A stretch of 64,000 nucleotides of DNA from Pseudomonadales bacterium. Its GTDB lineage: Bacteria > Pseudomonadota > Gammaproteobacteria > Pseudomonadales > Halieaceae. The DNA is taken from the NCBI GenBank assembly GCA_024234675.1, contig JACKNU010000003.1:1-64000 (forward strand). Reading direction: 5' to 3'. The first letter of the stretch is position 1; the number at the start of each line of letters is the position of its first letter. The notes under the pieces are model-generated. The model did not search any database and was not told the DNA's origin. It saw only the letters and a list, made by a program, of their open reading frames with translations. Below are positions 51,748 to 60,623 of this stretch, one piece after another. A program made the translations under genes and the position numbers.

Positions 51748-53094
51748 TCAACCGATGAGAATCTTGCTGGTGGGATAACGAACACGGGCAAAGGCCCGGG
51801 TCGCCAGGAAAAAGCCGAGGGTAAGCGGACCCACCCGGCCAATGAACATGGTCACCATAATGACCAGACGGCCAATGGAGTCGAGTTCACCCGTGGCGCC
51901 CCGGGATAGTCCTACAGTTCCAAAGGCAGAGGCCACCTCGAAGACCATGTCGAGAAAATCACCGTCGTGAGAAATACTGATGACGAAAGTGCCCAGCATG
52001 ACAGTCAGGAGACTGACCATCCCTAGCGCCAGCACCTTCAGCATCTCCTCGAGTCCAAGGCTGCGCCCGAAAGCGCGCAATTCGGTTCTGCGCCGGAAAA
52101 AGGCGATGGTCGACAGTATTAGCACGATGAACGTCGTCACCTTGATGCCACCGGCGGTAGACGTACTGCCGCCACCGATCAGCATAAGGCTGATAAACAT
52201 CAACGCTGTACTGTCGTGGATTGAACCGATATCAATGGTATTGAAACCGGCGGTGCGGGTAGTGACGGCCTGGAACCAGGCGACGATAATGCGATCCACC
52301 GGCTCCGGCAGTTGACCGAGAGTCGCGGGATTGTTCCACTCGAGCAGGGCAAACAGCACTACTGAAAGAAACAGGATGACCGCTGTCCCGGACAGCATCA
52401 GTTTACTGTGCAGGGAGAACTTCCCCCAGCGCCTCTGTCTGTGCAGGTCTGACAGGACACTGAAGCCGACACCCCCCACGATGATCAGTAACGGTACCGT
52501 GACATTTATCACGACATTGGTCGACCAGCCTGAAAGGCTGTCAGTGTAGAGGGAAAATCCGGCGTTATTGAAAGCCGAGACCGAGTGGAAGATGGCACTC
52601 CACAAACCCGATGGCCAGCCGAATTCCGGAACGAAAACGCTGGCCAGAAGTACCGCCCCGACCAGCTCGCAGGCCAGCATAACGCGCAGGATCAACCAGA
52701 CCAGGTGTATCAGGTCCGCGATTGACGTCTGGTTCAGCTCTTCACGCAGGAAGATACGCTGCGGCAGGCCCACGGACAGGCCCAGCATCGACAGCAGCAG
52801 CACCGCAAAGGACATGATGCCCAGGCCGCCCAGCTGAATCAGCAGCATGATGATCAGCTGTCCGAAAAACGTAAAATCCGCACCCGTGTCCACCACTACC
52901 AGTCCGGTGACAGTCACGGCGGATGTGGCGGTGAACAGGGCATCGTCCCAACTGATAGTTGCAACGGTGGCGAGGGGCAGGCGAAGCAGCGCCGCGCCAA
53001 CCAGAATGAGCCCGGCGTAAAGGAAGGACAGCACCGCCGGCGGTGACATCATGAGCCGGTAGCCGGCGCGGATCGATCGCCTGGAATGCAACAT
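51748..53094 (-). CDS. ktrB: TrkH/KtrB-type K+ uptake channel subunit
   Basis: 448 aa with four M1-P-M2 repeats. The four selectivity-loop sequences are visible in order: SAVTVTGLVVVDTG, VSAFNNAGFSLY, TTRTAGFNTIDIG, and ASAFGTVGLSRGATG, each with the key Gly. Length suits KtrB rather than the longer TrkH. AGGA lies 6 bases before the ATG. Only 9 bp separate it from the KtrA gene, and the next gene starts right at its stop. It imports K+, probably with Na+ dependence. Confidence 0.94.
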   Translation of the reverse strand: MLHSRRSIRAGYRLMMSPPAVLSFLYAGLILVGAALLRLPLATVATISWDDALFTATSAVTVTGLVVVDTGADFTFFGQLIIMLLIQLGGLGIMSFAVLLLSMLGLSVGLPQRIFLREELNQTSIADLIHLVWLILRVMLACELVGAVLLASVFVPEFGWPSGLWSAIFHSVSAFNNAGFSLYTDSLSGWSTNVVINVTVPLLIIVGGVGFSVLSDLHRQRRWGKFSLHSKLMLSGTAVILFLSVVLFALLEWNNPATLGQLPEPVDRIIVAWFQAVTTRTAGFNTIDIGSIHDSTALMFISLMLIGGGSTSTAGGIKVTTFIVLILSTIAFFRRRTELRAFGRSLGLEEMLKVLALGMVSLLTVMLGTFVISISHDGDFLDMVFEVASAFGTVGLSRGATGELDSIGRLVIMVTMFIGRVGPLTLGFFLATRAFARVRYPTSKILIG

Positions 53095-53103
53095 GGGTTC
53101 CTG

Positions 53104-53763
53104 TTACCGAAAGGATTCGCTGAAGTCTCTCAAGTCCTGGCGCCCCCCCAGCAACAGCAGTTTGTCATCCGTCTCCAGTGCGATGTCTTCGACAGGCCCG
53201 GGCAGGTAATCGATGCCCCGCATCACGCCCAGACAGCGCACCTTGCCCTCGGCACCCGCCAGGAGAGGGCCGAGTTTATCGCCATTCAGGGTGTCCGGCA
53301 CGCGGATATCGATAATGTAAAAGCCATTGCCCAGGCTGAGATAGTCCCTGATCAAGGGGTTATGCAATATTTGGGCAACGTGCCTGCCGACTTCCTGCTC
53401 CGGCTCAACTACGCGATCTGCACCAATTTTGCTCAGGATCCGGTGGTGCGTTTTACTCACCGCTTTTACCCAGATACAGGGAACACCGAGCATCTTGACG
53501 TTCATGGTACAAATAATATTGGCCTCGAGATCCTCGCCAATTGCTATCAGGGCAACATCGCAATCTCCCGCTCCCGCCTCCCTGAGCGCCTCTTCATCCC
53601 TGGCATCGGCTATCATGGCCTGGGTCAGCCTATCTGCCAGGCGACTGACGGGGCCTTCCTCTATATCGATACCTATAACTTTGTTGCCGAAGTTGGCCAG
53701 CTCGGAAGCCACCGTGGCACCAAAGGTGCCAAGGCCAATGACGACAAAACTGTCATTATTCAT
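53104..53763 (-). CDS. ktrA: KtrA/TrkA-type RCK regulatory subunit
   Basis: 219 aa: an RCK-N Rossmann domain (VVIGLGTFGATVASELANFG in part; GxGxxG, then acidic IDIEEG) and an RCK-C domain from about residue 135 (LSLGNGFYIIDIRVP). The single RCK pair and size are those of KtrA, which forms an octameric ring gating KtrB in response to ATP/ADP or c-di-AMP-type ligands (family knowledge). GGAG lies 10 bases before the ATG. First gene of a three-gene operon. Confidence 0.94.
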   Translation of the reverse strand: MNNDSFVVIGLGTFGATVASELANFGNKVIGIDIEEGPVSRLADRLTQAMIADARDEEALREAGAGDCDVALIAIGEDLEANIICTMNVKMLGVPCIWVKAVSKTHHRILSKIGADRVVEPEQEVGRHVAQILHNPLIRDYLSLGNGFYIIDIRVPDTLNGDKLGPLLAGAEGKVRCLGVMRGIDYLPGPVEDIALETDDKLLLLGGRQDLRDFSESFR

Positions 53764-53968
53764 TTATGCATTGCTCCGGATACCTGGACAGGCGCAGTTT
53801 AGCACTCATCAGCCCGGCCGCTGCATTGCAATATAACCGCCAATAAAGCAGATCGATTTGACAGCATTGGCCCCTATCCTATTATCAAACCTGTCGCGGT
53901 CCGGCCCCGACCAACGATCAGTTGCAGCGGAGAATCCACCGCCGGATTACAGGAGAGGAAACCCAGAC

Positions 53969-54766
53969 ATGGCTGAAGAAAACCAATGGACACCCGCGTC
54001 GGACAAGTCACCCGGAGAGAGTAATTCCAACAACTCATCCAGCGGCTTCGATCTCGGCACGGTGATTGCGCAGGCCAAACAGGTCATCACTGACCCCGGC
54101 ACTTTCTACCGGAATATGCCGAAATCCGGCGGCTTCGGCGAACCACTCATTTTTGTAATCGTGATGGGCGCCCTGGCGGGGGCTATTTATGGCGTGCTGT
54201 CGATTATCGGCCTCACCGGCGCCGGCGCGGCAGGGCTGGGGGCCATCATTGTCGCCCCCATCGCACTGTCGATAGGCAGCTTCATCAGCGCGGCCATCTT
54301 GTTTGTGATCTGGAAACTGATGGGCTCGCCCCATGATTACCAGACTGCCTATCGCTGCGTGGCCTATGCCACGGCAATCCTGCCGGTGGTCGCCATCGTG
54401 AGCATCATTCCCTACCTGGGCACGGTGGTGCGCACTGCATGGGGAGTCTGGCTGGTCATTACGGCAAGTACCGAGGTGCACGGCCGCAGTAAACAGACTG
54501 CTACCCTGGTGTTCGGTATTCTCGGCGTAATCGGACTGCTCTCGGGACTCAGTGGGGAATACGCCCAACGCGAACTGCAGGAAAAGCTGGCAAGGCATGC
54601 AGAGCAAATGGAGGAGCGGTTCCAGTCCCTGGAAAAAATGGGCCTCGGCGAGGACGGTGAAGTCGACCCCGAGAAGATGGGTCGTGCCCTGGGGGAATTC
54701 ATGCAGGGTATGCAGCAAGCAGGTAAAAGCGCGCAACAGGACTTACAGGAAGCAGAGCCAGAGTAA
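53969..54766 (+). CDS. YIP1-family integral membrane protein
   Basis: 265 aa from ATG 53969 (GGAGAGG upstream); a longer frame to 53858 lacks a ribosome-binding site. A polar, Asn/Ser-rich N-terminus leads to the YIP1 domain with about five TM helices and the typical opening DPGTFYRNMPKSGGFGEP. The last 65 residues are a charged, Glu/Gln-rich helix. Bacterial YIP1 proteins have no settled function. Divergent from ktrA across 205 bp. Confidence 0.87.
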   Translation: MAEENQWTPASDKSPGESNSNNSSSGFDLGTVIAQAKQVITDPGTFYRNMPKSGGFGEPLIFVIVMGALAGAIYGVLSIIGLTGAGAAGLGAIIVAPIALSIGSFISAAILFVIWKLMGSPHDYQTAYRCVAYATAILPVVAIVSIIPYLGTVVRTAWGVWLVITASTEVHGRSKQTATLVFGILGVIGLLSGLSGEYAQRELQEKLARHAEQMEERFQSLEKMGLGEDGEVDPEKMGRALGEFMQGMQQAGKSAQQDLQEAEPE

Positions 54767-54819
54767 CCCGAGCCTACTCCAGGGGTACCGGAACGGTCTT
54801 GTCACCGGCTCTACAAAGC

Positions 54820-54850
54820 AGGACGGCGCCGTGTTCCACGGCGCCGTCCT
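54820..54850. terminator. Bidirectional terminator-like hairpin between YIP1 gene and katG
   Basis: AGGACGGCGCCGT (54820-54832) and ACGGCGCCGTCCT (54838-54850) form a perfect 13-bp stem with a GTTCC loop, placed between two convergent genes. The T-run is missing on the plus strand and short (GCTTTG) on the minus strand, so efficiency is uncertain. Confidence 0.7.
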
Positions 54851-54894
54851 GGGGATGCGAGGGTGGCCTCGCGGTAAACGCTGCGCCAGTCGGC

Positions 54895-57123
54895 TCAGCT
54901 CTGGTTCAGGTCGAAGCGATCAGCCTGCATCACCTTGGTCCATGCGGTGACAAAGTCGTTCAGGAACTGCTCGTTGTTGGCCGCATAGGCTTCCGCCACA
55001 GCCCGCAACTCGGAGTTCGAACCGAAAATAAGGTCCACGGGCGTGGCCGTCCACTTCAGGTCGTTGGTAGCACGATCCCTGCCCTCATAGACGCCTTCAG
55101 TCTTGTCGGATTTTGACCATACGGTAGACATGTCCAGCAGGTTGACGAAGAAGTCGTTGCTCAGGGTTCCCGGCTTGTCGGTGAACACCCCGTAGGCGGT
55201 CTGGCCGGTATTGGCATTGAGGGCACGCATGCCCCCCACCAGCGCGGTCATTTCCGGTACGCTCAGGGTCAACAAGTCGGCCTTTTCGACCAACATCTGC
55301 GTCGGTGTGCCATAGCTCCCGTCGCTGTAATAGTTGCGGAAGGCATCCGCGCTGGGTTCCAGCACGGCAAAGGACTCCACATCGGTCATCTCCTGCGATG
55401 CATCTGTGCGTCCAGGCGCAAACGGCACCTCGACAGCAACGCCCGCCTCCCTGGCAGCCTGCTCGATGGCCGCGGCGCCACCCAGGACGATCACGTCCGC
55501 CAGCGAAACCTGCTTGCCGCCGGACAGGGACTTGTTGAAGTCCTGCTGGACCTTGGTCAGCGTCGCCAACGCCTGGGCCAGTTCCTCGGGATTGTTGGCC
55601 GCCCAGTCTTTCTGGGGTTCCAGGCGAACCCGCGCCCCATTGGCGCCACCGCGCATGTCCGAGCCGCGGTAGGAGGAAGCTGACGCCCACGCGGTCCGCA
55701 CCAGTACGGGTACGCTCAAGCCGGACTTCAGAATGTTCGCCTTCAGCTTGGCCGCATCATTTTTATCTATCAGCTTGTAATCCGCTGCCGGGACAGGATC
55801 CTGCCAGATAAAGATTTCCTCGGGCACTTCAGGCCCGACATAACGGGTGCGCGGCCCCATGTCACGGTGAGTCAACTTGAACCAGGCCTTGGCAAAGGCG
55901 AGGTCGAATTCCTTCGGATTCTTGAGGAACCGCTCGGCGATCTTCCTGAATTCCGGATCCTCCTTGAGCGCGAGGTCCGTGGTGAACATTATCGGCGCGT
56001 GCCGTTTACCCGCAATGTGGGCGTCGGGCACCATATTGGCCGCGGCTTCGTCCGTGGGGATCCATTGCGTCGCGCCGGCCGGGCTCTTGGTCTGCTTCCA
56101 GTCGAACCGGAACAGGTTGTCCAGGTACATAATAGACCAGGCGGTGGGCGTGGCTGTCCAGGCACCTTCCAGGCCGCTGGTCATGGCGTCAGCGCCCTTG
56201 CCGGTGCCACACTTGTTTTTCCAGCCAAAGCCCTGCTCTTCGATCGGGGCGCCGGCCGGGGCCGGGCCGATGCAGTCAGGCTTCACTGCGCCGTGGGCCT
56301 TGCCCAGGGTGTGACCACCGGCAATCAGCGCGACGATCTCTTCATCGTTCATCGCCATACGCCCGAAGGACTCGCGGATATCCGCGGCGGCCGAGACCGG
56401 GTCGTTATTGCCGTTGGGACCCTCGGGGTTTACGTAGATTAGGCCCATCTGCACGGCGGCCAGTGGCTTTTCCAGCTTGCCGTCCTTGTCGTAGCGCTTG
56501 TCGTTGGCAAGCCACTGGGTTTCCGCTCCCCAATAGACCTGATCGGCCTCCCAATCATCGGTACGGCCTCCCGCAAAGCCCAGGGTCTCGAAACCCATGG
56601 ACTCCAGCGAAACGTTACCCGCCAGAATCATCAGGTCCGCCCAGGACACACTCGGGCCATATTTCTGCTTGACCGGCCACAGGAGGCGGCGCGCCTTGTC
56701 CAGGCTCACGTTATCCGGCCAGCTGTTGAGGGGCTGGAAACGCTGCTGGCCGCCATCCGCGCCGCCGCGGCCATCATGCACGCGGTAGGTCCCCGCGCTG
56801 TGCCAGGCCATCCTGATCATCAGGCCGCCATAGGTACCCCAATCCGCGGGCCACCAGTCCTGGGAATTGGTCAGGACCGCCGCGATATCGGCCTTGAGGG
56901 CCTCGTAGTCGACGCTATTGAACGCCGCGGGATAATCGAAGTCACCTCCGTAGGGGTTGGAACGCGTATCGTGGGCGCGCAAGGGCTCCAGATTGAGCGT
57001 TTCCGGCCACCAGAAGTTCGCGGAGTGGGACATTTCCTGCGCCGCCGCCGGGGCGCTGCCGACACCCGCTGCGGTTATTGATACCGCCAGCGCCGTGAAT
57101 AATGGAATGGATTTTTTTATCAT
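54895..57123 (-). CDS. katG: Catalase-peroxidase KatG with export signal
   Basis: 742 aa, two-domain catalase-peroxidase. Distal site Arg104, Trp107, His108 in RMAWHSAGTYR; the adduct Tyr in GLIYVNPEGPNG and Met in ADAMTSGLEGAW complete the Met-Tyr-Trp cross-link needed for catalase activity; proximal His in GGHTLGKAHGA. Residues 1-28 form a clear Sec signal (ITAAGVGSAPAAAQ), so this is a periplasmic form. AAGGAG precedes the ATG. oxyR lies upstream on the same strand across a 129-bp gap, and OxyR control is likely though I see no sure operator. Confidence 0.96.
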   Translation of the reverse strand: MIKKSIPLFTALAVSITAAGVGSAPAAAQEMSHSANFWWPETLNLEPLRAHDTRSNPYGGDFDYPAAFNSVDYEALKADIAAVLTNSQDWWPADWGTYGGLMIRMAWHSAGTYRVHDGRGGADGGQQRFQPLNSWPDNVSLDKARRLLWPVKQKYGPSVSWADLMILAGNVSLESMGFETLGFAGGRTDDWEADQVYWGAETQWLANDKRYDKDGKLEKPLAAVQMGLIYVNPEGPNGNNDPVSAAADIRESFGRMAMNDEEIVALIAGGHTLGKAHGAVKPDCIGPAPAGAPIEEQGFGWKNKCGTGKGADAMTSGLEGAWTATPTAWSIMYLDNLFRFDWKQTKSPAGATQWIPTDEAAANMVPDAHIAGKRHAPIMFTTDLALKEDPEFRKIAERFLKNPKEFDLAFAKAWFKLTHRDMGPRTRYVGPEVPEEIFIWQDPVPAADYKLIDKNDAAKLKANILKSGLSVPVLVRTAWASASSYRGSDMRGGANGARVRLEPQKDWAANNPEELAQALATLTKVQQDFNKSLSGGKQVSLADVIVLGGAAAIEQAAREAGVAVEVPFAPGRTDASQEMTDVESFAVLEPSADAFRNYYSDGSYGTPTQMLVEKADLLTLSVPEMTALVGGMRALNANTGQTAYGVFTDKPGTLSNDFFVNLLDMSTVWSKSDKTEGVYEGRDRATNDLKWTATPVDLIFGSNSELRAVAEAYAANNEQFLNDFVTAWTKVMQADRFDLNQS

Positions 57124-57252
57124 CGAGAGCCTCCTTGGCTGTATTGACTACACACGTATCAACAACATAACCCCGGTTAACGTAGGGGTAAATTGAATTA
57201 AACAGAACCTGATGTTCAGTTTTTTTTGAAGAACCGTTTTCCGGCGATGTTG

Positions 57253-58185
57253 CTACCGGACTGCCGCCAGCCGGCTCCCCCGGGATTCCGGCACCTGGCG
57301 GGTCAACTCGGCACGGATCAGGTTCCTGAGAGCTTCGATGTTGCCGATACTGGGGTAATTCGGACGCACTACCAGTGCCAGCTCGCGGTGCGGCCCCGGC
57401 TCGGACAAGTGCACGCCGGTTAGTGAATCATTACCTGCCACCAGCTGTTCCAGTGCAATCTCCGGCACCAGGGTGGATCCTATCTTGCCGACTACCAGCT
57501 GCAGCAGCGTCGCCAGACTGGTAGCGCTGAAGCTGAAGTTGGAGCGGTTCTCCAGCTTGCAGGCCGCCAGGGCGTGATCGGTCAGGCAGTGGCCGTCCTT
57601 GAGCAGCATCAGGTTCTCCTGCTGCAACTCCTCCACACTGATGGCCTGTTGTCCGGCGCGCTTGTTATCCCGATGGGTCACCCACAGCAGGTCCTCGGTC
57701 CAGAACCTGAAGGTCAGCAGGTCTGCACAGGCATATGGGAGGGCGATGATCGCCGTGTCCAGCGCGCCGGATCGCAGCAGGTCCAGCACTTCGGCTGTCT
57801 GGTCTTCGACAATGTCTAGCTTCAGGCGCGGGTAGAGCTCTTCGAGTGCCGGCAGGATACGGGGCAACAGGTAGGGACCGACAGTGGGGATGACTCCGAT
57901 AGCCAACGGGGTACTCAGCGGTTCCCTCTGTGCCTCGGACAGCTTCTGCAAATCCTGCATCTGCACCTCGATCAGGCGCGCGCGATCCAGTAGCTGCCGG
58001 CCCAGCGGGGTGACCAACACCTTGCGGTTATCCCGTTCAAATACCTGAAAACCAAGCTGTTTTTCCATTTCCGACAGGGCGGTGGACAGCGCGGACTGGG
58101 AGATATTGCAAACTTCCGCGGCCCTTTTGAAATGCAGGGTCTTCTCCACCGCCAGGGCGTAGTGAATCTGTTTCAGTGAAATCAT
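57253..58185 (-). CDS. oxyR: Hydrogen-peroxide sensor OxyR (LysR family)
   Basis: 310 aa. Winged-helix N-terminus (LHFKRAAEVCNISQSALSTAL in part) and a regulatory domain with both redox cysteines, Cys200 and Cys209, spaced exactly as E. coli Cys199/Cys208 in DGHCLTDHALAAC. Disulfide formation by H2O2 turns on peroxide defence genes; the adjacent katG is the obvious target. There is no Shine-Dalgarno sequence before the ATG; instead a perfect TATAAT ends 6 bases upstream, so the message may be leaderless. Confidence 0.95.
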   Translation of the reverse strand: MISLKQIHYALAVEKTLHFKRAAEVCNISQSALSTALSEMEKQLGFQVFERDNRKVLVTPLGRQLLDRARLIEVQMQDLQKLSEAQREPLSTPLAIGVIPTVGPYLLPRILPALEELYPRLKLDIVEDQTAEVLDLLRSGALDTAIIALPYACADLLTFRFWTEDLLWVTHRDNKRAGQQAISVEELQQENLMLLKDGHCLTDHALAACKLENRSNFSFSATSLATLLQLVVGKIGSTLVPEIALEQLVAGNDSLTGVHLSEPGPHRELALVVRPNYPSIGNIEALRNLIRAELTRQVPESRGSRLAAVR

Positions 58186-58191
58186 AGTTTT

Positions 58192-58197
58192 ATTATA
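58192..58197 (-). promoter_or_regulatory. Consensus -10 box immediately upstream of oxyR
   Basis: Minus-strand TATAAT, 6 bases before the oxyR ATG at 58185. Transcription would begin at or next to the start codon. No good -35 is visible, which fits activator- or repressor-controlled use. Confidence 0.45.
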
Positions 58198-58305
58198 GAC
58201 TGGTATTTCTCATTCCGCGTTCTAATAAATTGAACATTGCTGCAGACTTTTTAAATCTTCGCAGCCAGGCGAACCAGCCGCCACATCAGCCGTCGCGCTG
58301 CCGGC

Positions 58306-58347
58306 ATTGCACTGGCGGTATTGCACTGGCGGTATTGCACTGGCGGC
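58306..58347. repeat. Three tandem copies of a 14-bp unit
   Basis: ATTGCACTGGCGGT repeats at 58306, 58320 and 58334 (last base differs in the third copy), in the divergent gap between oxyR and the YaiI-family gene, ending 56 bases before that gene's start. Could be slipped-strand expansion or a set of binding sites. Confidence 0.85.
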
Positions 58348-58402
58348 GGGAAGGCCAGTTTCCTAGAATGTAACGCCATCATTCTGGCAGGAGCGAGTAA
58401 GC

Positions 58403-58852
58403 GTGGATATCTGGGTTGACGCCGATGCCTGCCCCGGGGTGATCAAGGACATCCTGTTCCGGGCGGCCCAACGCACCGGTTTGCAGCTGACCCTGGTGGC
58501 AAACCATGCACTGCCGGTCCCACCCCACGCCAATATCCGCATGCTGCAGGTGAGTTCGGGCTTCGACGTGGCCGATGATGAAATCGTCAAACTGGCCAGG
58601 GCGGGGGACCTGGTCATTACCAGCGATATACCGCTGGCGGCCGAAGTGATCGAAAAAGGGGCACAGGTGCTGAGCGGCCGCGGTGAACGCCTCACCGCCG
58701 ACAACATCAAGCCGAAACTGAATATGCGCGACTTCATGGATACCATGCGCTCCAGCGGCCTGCAGTCGGGCGGCCCGCCACCCCTGAACAACCAGGACAA
58801 GCAGCGCTTTGCCAACCAGTTGGACCAGTTACTGGCCAAAGCGAAGCGCTAG
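58403..58852 (+). CDS. YaiI/YqxD family protein (DUF188, UPF0178)
   Basis: 149 aa. N-terminal family signature WVDADACPGVIKDILFRAA, then DLVITSDIPLAAEVIEKGA and LSGRGERLTADNIKPKLNMRDFMD (in parts). The fold is NYN/PIN-like with conserved Asp residues, suggesting a nuclease, but no activity is established. GTG start at 58403 with AGGAG about 10 bases upstream. Confidence 0.93.
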   Translation: MDIWVDADACPGVIKDILFRAAQRTGLQLTLVANHALPVPPHANIRMLQVSSGFDVADDEIVKLARAGDLVITSDIPLAAEVIEKGAQVLSGRGERLTADNIKPKLNMRDFMDTMRSSGLQSGGPPPLNNQDKQRFANQLDQLLAKAKR

Positions 58853-59000
58853 CCTGGCGCCGCCTCGACGCCGGGGCGGCTCACGGGAGACACAATTGCG
58901 CCTGGGGCAAGGTTTTGCGCCCCCAAGGTACACATGTCAGCCGCGGATAGCTACACTGACCGCCCTGCAACCCACCCGTTTCTTGGCAAGGATTCAACCA

Positions 59001-59357
59001 GTGGCATACGAGTTAACCGGCAAAATAAAGCTTATCCAGGACGCGAAGACTTTCGACAGCGGATTCACCAAGCGGGAAATGGTGGTCGTCGTTGAAGACG
59101 GAAAATATCCCCAGGAAATCAATCTCGAGTTTGTCCAGGACAAGGTCGGCCTGCTGGAAAACCTGCAGCCAGGGCAGGAGGTTACCGTCAGCTTCGACAT
59201 CCGCGGCCGGGAGTACAACGGACGCTACTTCAATAACCTGCAGGGCTGGAAAATCACCGCGCCGGAAGGTGGTGACATCGGCGCGGGTGGCGGCCAGGCA
59301 CAGGGCAGCCCCCACTTCCCGCCCGCCGGCATCGATGATGAAGATATACCGTTCTAG
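59001..59357 (+). CDS. DUF3127 protein (single-stranded-DNA-binding-like OB fold)
   Basis: 118 aa from GTG 59001 (AAGGA 8 bases upstream); the frame is open much further upstream but only this start gives the family N-terminus YELTGKIKLIQDAKTF. Core: FTKREMVVVVEDGKYPQEI and YNGRYFNNLQGWKI. The tail is Gly/Pro-rich and ends in DDEDIPF, strikingly like the acidic C-terminal tip of SSB proteins that recruits partner enzymes. It may bind nucleic acid; function is not proven. Confidence 0.88.
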   Translation: MAYELTGKIKLIQDAKTFDSGFTKREMVVVVEDGKYPQEINLEFVQDKVGLLENLQPGQEVTVSFDIRGREYNGRYFNNLQGWKITAPEGGDIGAGGGQAQGSPHFPPAGIDDEDIPF

Positions 59358-59399
59358 CCTCGTCCCTGAAGGTTGGCGACTATCACCCGGCAGCTGACC

Positions 59400-60140
59400 T
59401 CAATCCCCGACGGACTGGCGCCCCCGAAACAGGTAGCCCAGCATCGCCAACACAGCGATCACGGCCGCGGCGGCCGCCCAGGGGTTCAGCTGGCTCAATA
59501 GGCTGTGTACGGTGCCTACGTGCTCCCACAGGTAATAGGTTCCCAGCCCCCATACGCCAACCCAGAGCAGGGCCCCGATAACATTGAATAGCGTGAACTC
59601 CCAGAAGGGCATCGCCAGCATGCCCGCCAGCAGGCCGTTGAGTTGGCGCGGGCCATCCATAAAACGCGCCAGCACCACGAATCCACCCCCATAACGCTCA
59701 AACAGGGCGGTGAGTTTTTGTTCGCGCGACTCGCTGGCCCCGAGTTTACGCAGCAGCTGACGGCCGCCGGTCCTGCCGATGAGGTAGCCGATACTGTTCC
59801 CCACTACCGCTGCCAACAGGGCGAGCGTGCCGAGAATGAGAATATCGAGCTCTCCCCTGGCCGCCTCCAGCGCCGCCGCCATCAGGGTAGTCTGCCCGGG
59901 CAGGGGTACGCCCAACCCCTCTGCGGACACCGTACCCACCACGCCGGCATAACCGTACCGCTGCACAAGCGGCTGGACTTTATGCACCGCGGTCCGCAAC
60001 TCATCAGTCAGGTGGTGGCTCGGCTGGCCAGTTGCCTCAACATCCTGTGCCCGGGTAACCGCCGCCATTGCCAGCAGGCACAGCAGCAGTACCGCACAGG
60101 CTGCCGGGAACCCTTCAGGCCGTTTCGGGATGCAACGCAT
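59400..60140 (-). CDS. DedA-family (SNARE-associated) membrane protein
   Basis: 246 aa with an N-terminal signal-like helix (residues 12-31, ending TRAQ) before the DedA domain. Family marks: GYAGVVGTVSAEGLGVPLPGQ (Glu in EGLGVP), GNSIGYLIGRTGGRQLLRK, FVVLARFMDGPRQLNGLLAGM with the conserved Arg, and WVGVWGLGTYYLWEH. DedA proteins act in membrane lipid (undecaprenyl-phosphate or phospholipid) translocation. The C-terminus is basic. Confidence 0.9.
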   Translation of the reverse strand: MRCIPKRPEGFPAACAVLLLCLLAMAAVTRAQDVEATGQPSHHLTDELRTAVHKVQPLVQRYGYAGVVGTVSAEGLGVPLPGQTTLMAAALEAARGELDILILGTLALLAAVVGNSIGYLIGRTGGRQLLRKLGASESREQKLTALFERYGGGFVVLARFMDGPRQLNGLLAGMLAMPFWEFTLFNVIGALLWVGVWGLGTYYLWEHVGTVHSLLSQLNPWAAAAAVIAVLAMLGYLFRGRQSVGD

Positions 60141-60278
60141 ATCACTTTACCCCACCGGTAATCGCAACGAGTGCTAGCTTTTGGGCCCGGCACTGCTGCC
60201 GGCTATTATAGGCCAGCCGACGCGGGTTATGACCGGCGCAGCAATGGATACTGCCAGCGCAGACCAGCTCGTGAAGCG

Positions 60279-60470
60279 CTACTCGGATAACTGCATAAAT
60301 TCCACCTCATCATGCCAGTTGTTCGCGGCGCGGGCCCGGACTTCGGTGCTCCGGTTGTCCAGCACATCAATCTTGCCCCCCGCCTGCAAAAAGGCTTCTA
60401 CCTGTTCCGTGATCCGGGCCCGGTCCCGGGCTTTTTCGACAGGCGACGTTTGTTTACCAAGATCCTGCAT
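60279..60470 (-). CDS. Small SutA-like protein (VEAFLxxGGKI motif)
   Basis: 63 aa from ATG 60470 with CGGAG 9 bases upstream; the frame extends to 60518. The centre reads ITEQVEAFLQAGGKIDVLDN, a helix-turn motif shared with SutA-type RNA-polymerase-binding proteins and similar gammaproteobacterial small proteins (recalled pattern). The acidic N-terminal arm of SutA is absent. It lies in an otherwise empty stretch between DedA and the SRPBCC gene. Confidence 0.55.
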   Translation of the reverse strand: MQDLGKQTSPVEKARDRARITEQVEAFLQAGGKIDVLDNRSTEVRARAANNWHDEVEFMQLSE

Positions 60471-60623
60471 TTCTCTGCACTCCGGTCCACTCTGGCTCCC
60501 GGGAGAATGCCGGCGCAATGTTGCAAAAGGAATACTGTTGGATGAATCTTCGGTAGACTCTGGTCACCCTGTAATTCCCGACCAGCGGATTTCAGGACCA
60601 GCACCCCTGGTATGAGGAAAAGT

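Noticed and set aside
58306..58347. Tandem 14-bp units as a CRISPR-like array
   Set aside because: The units are directly adjacent with no spacers.
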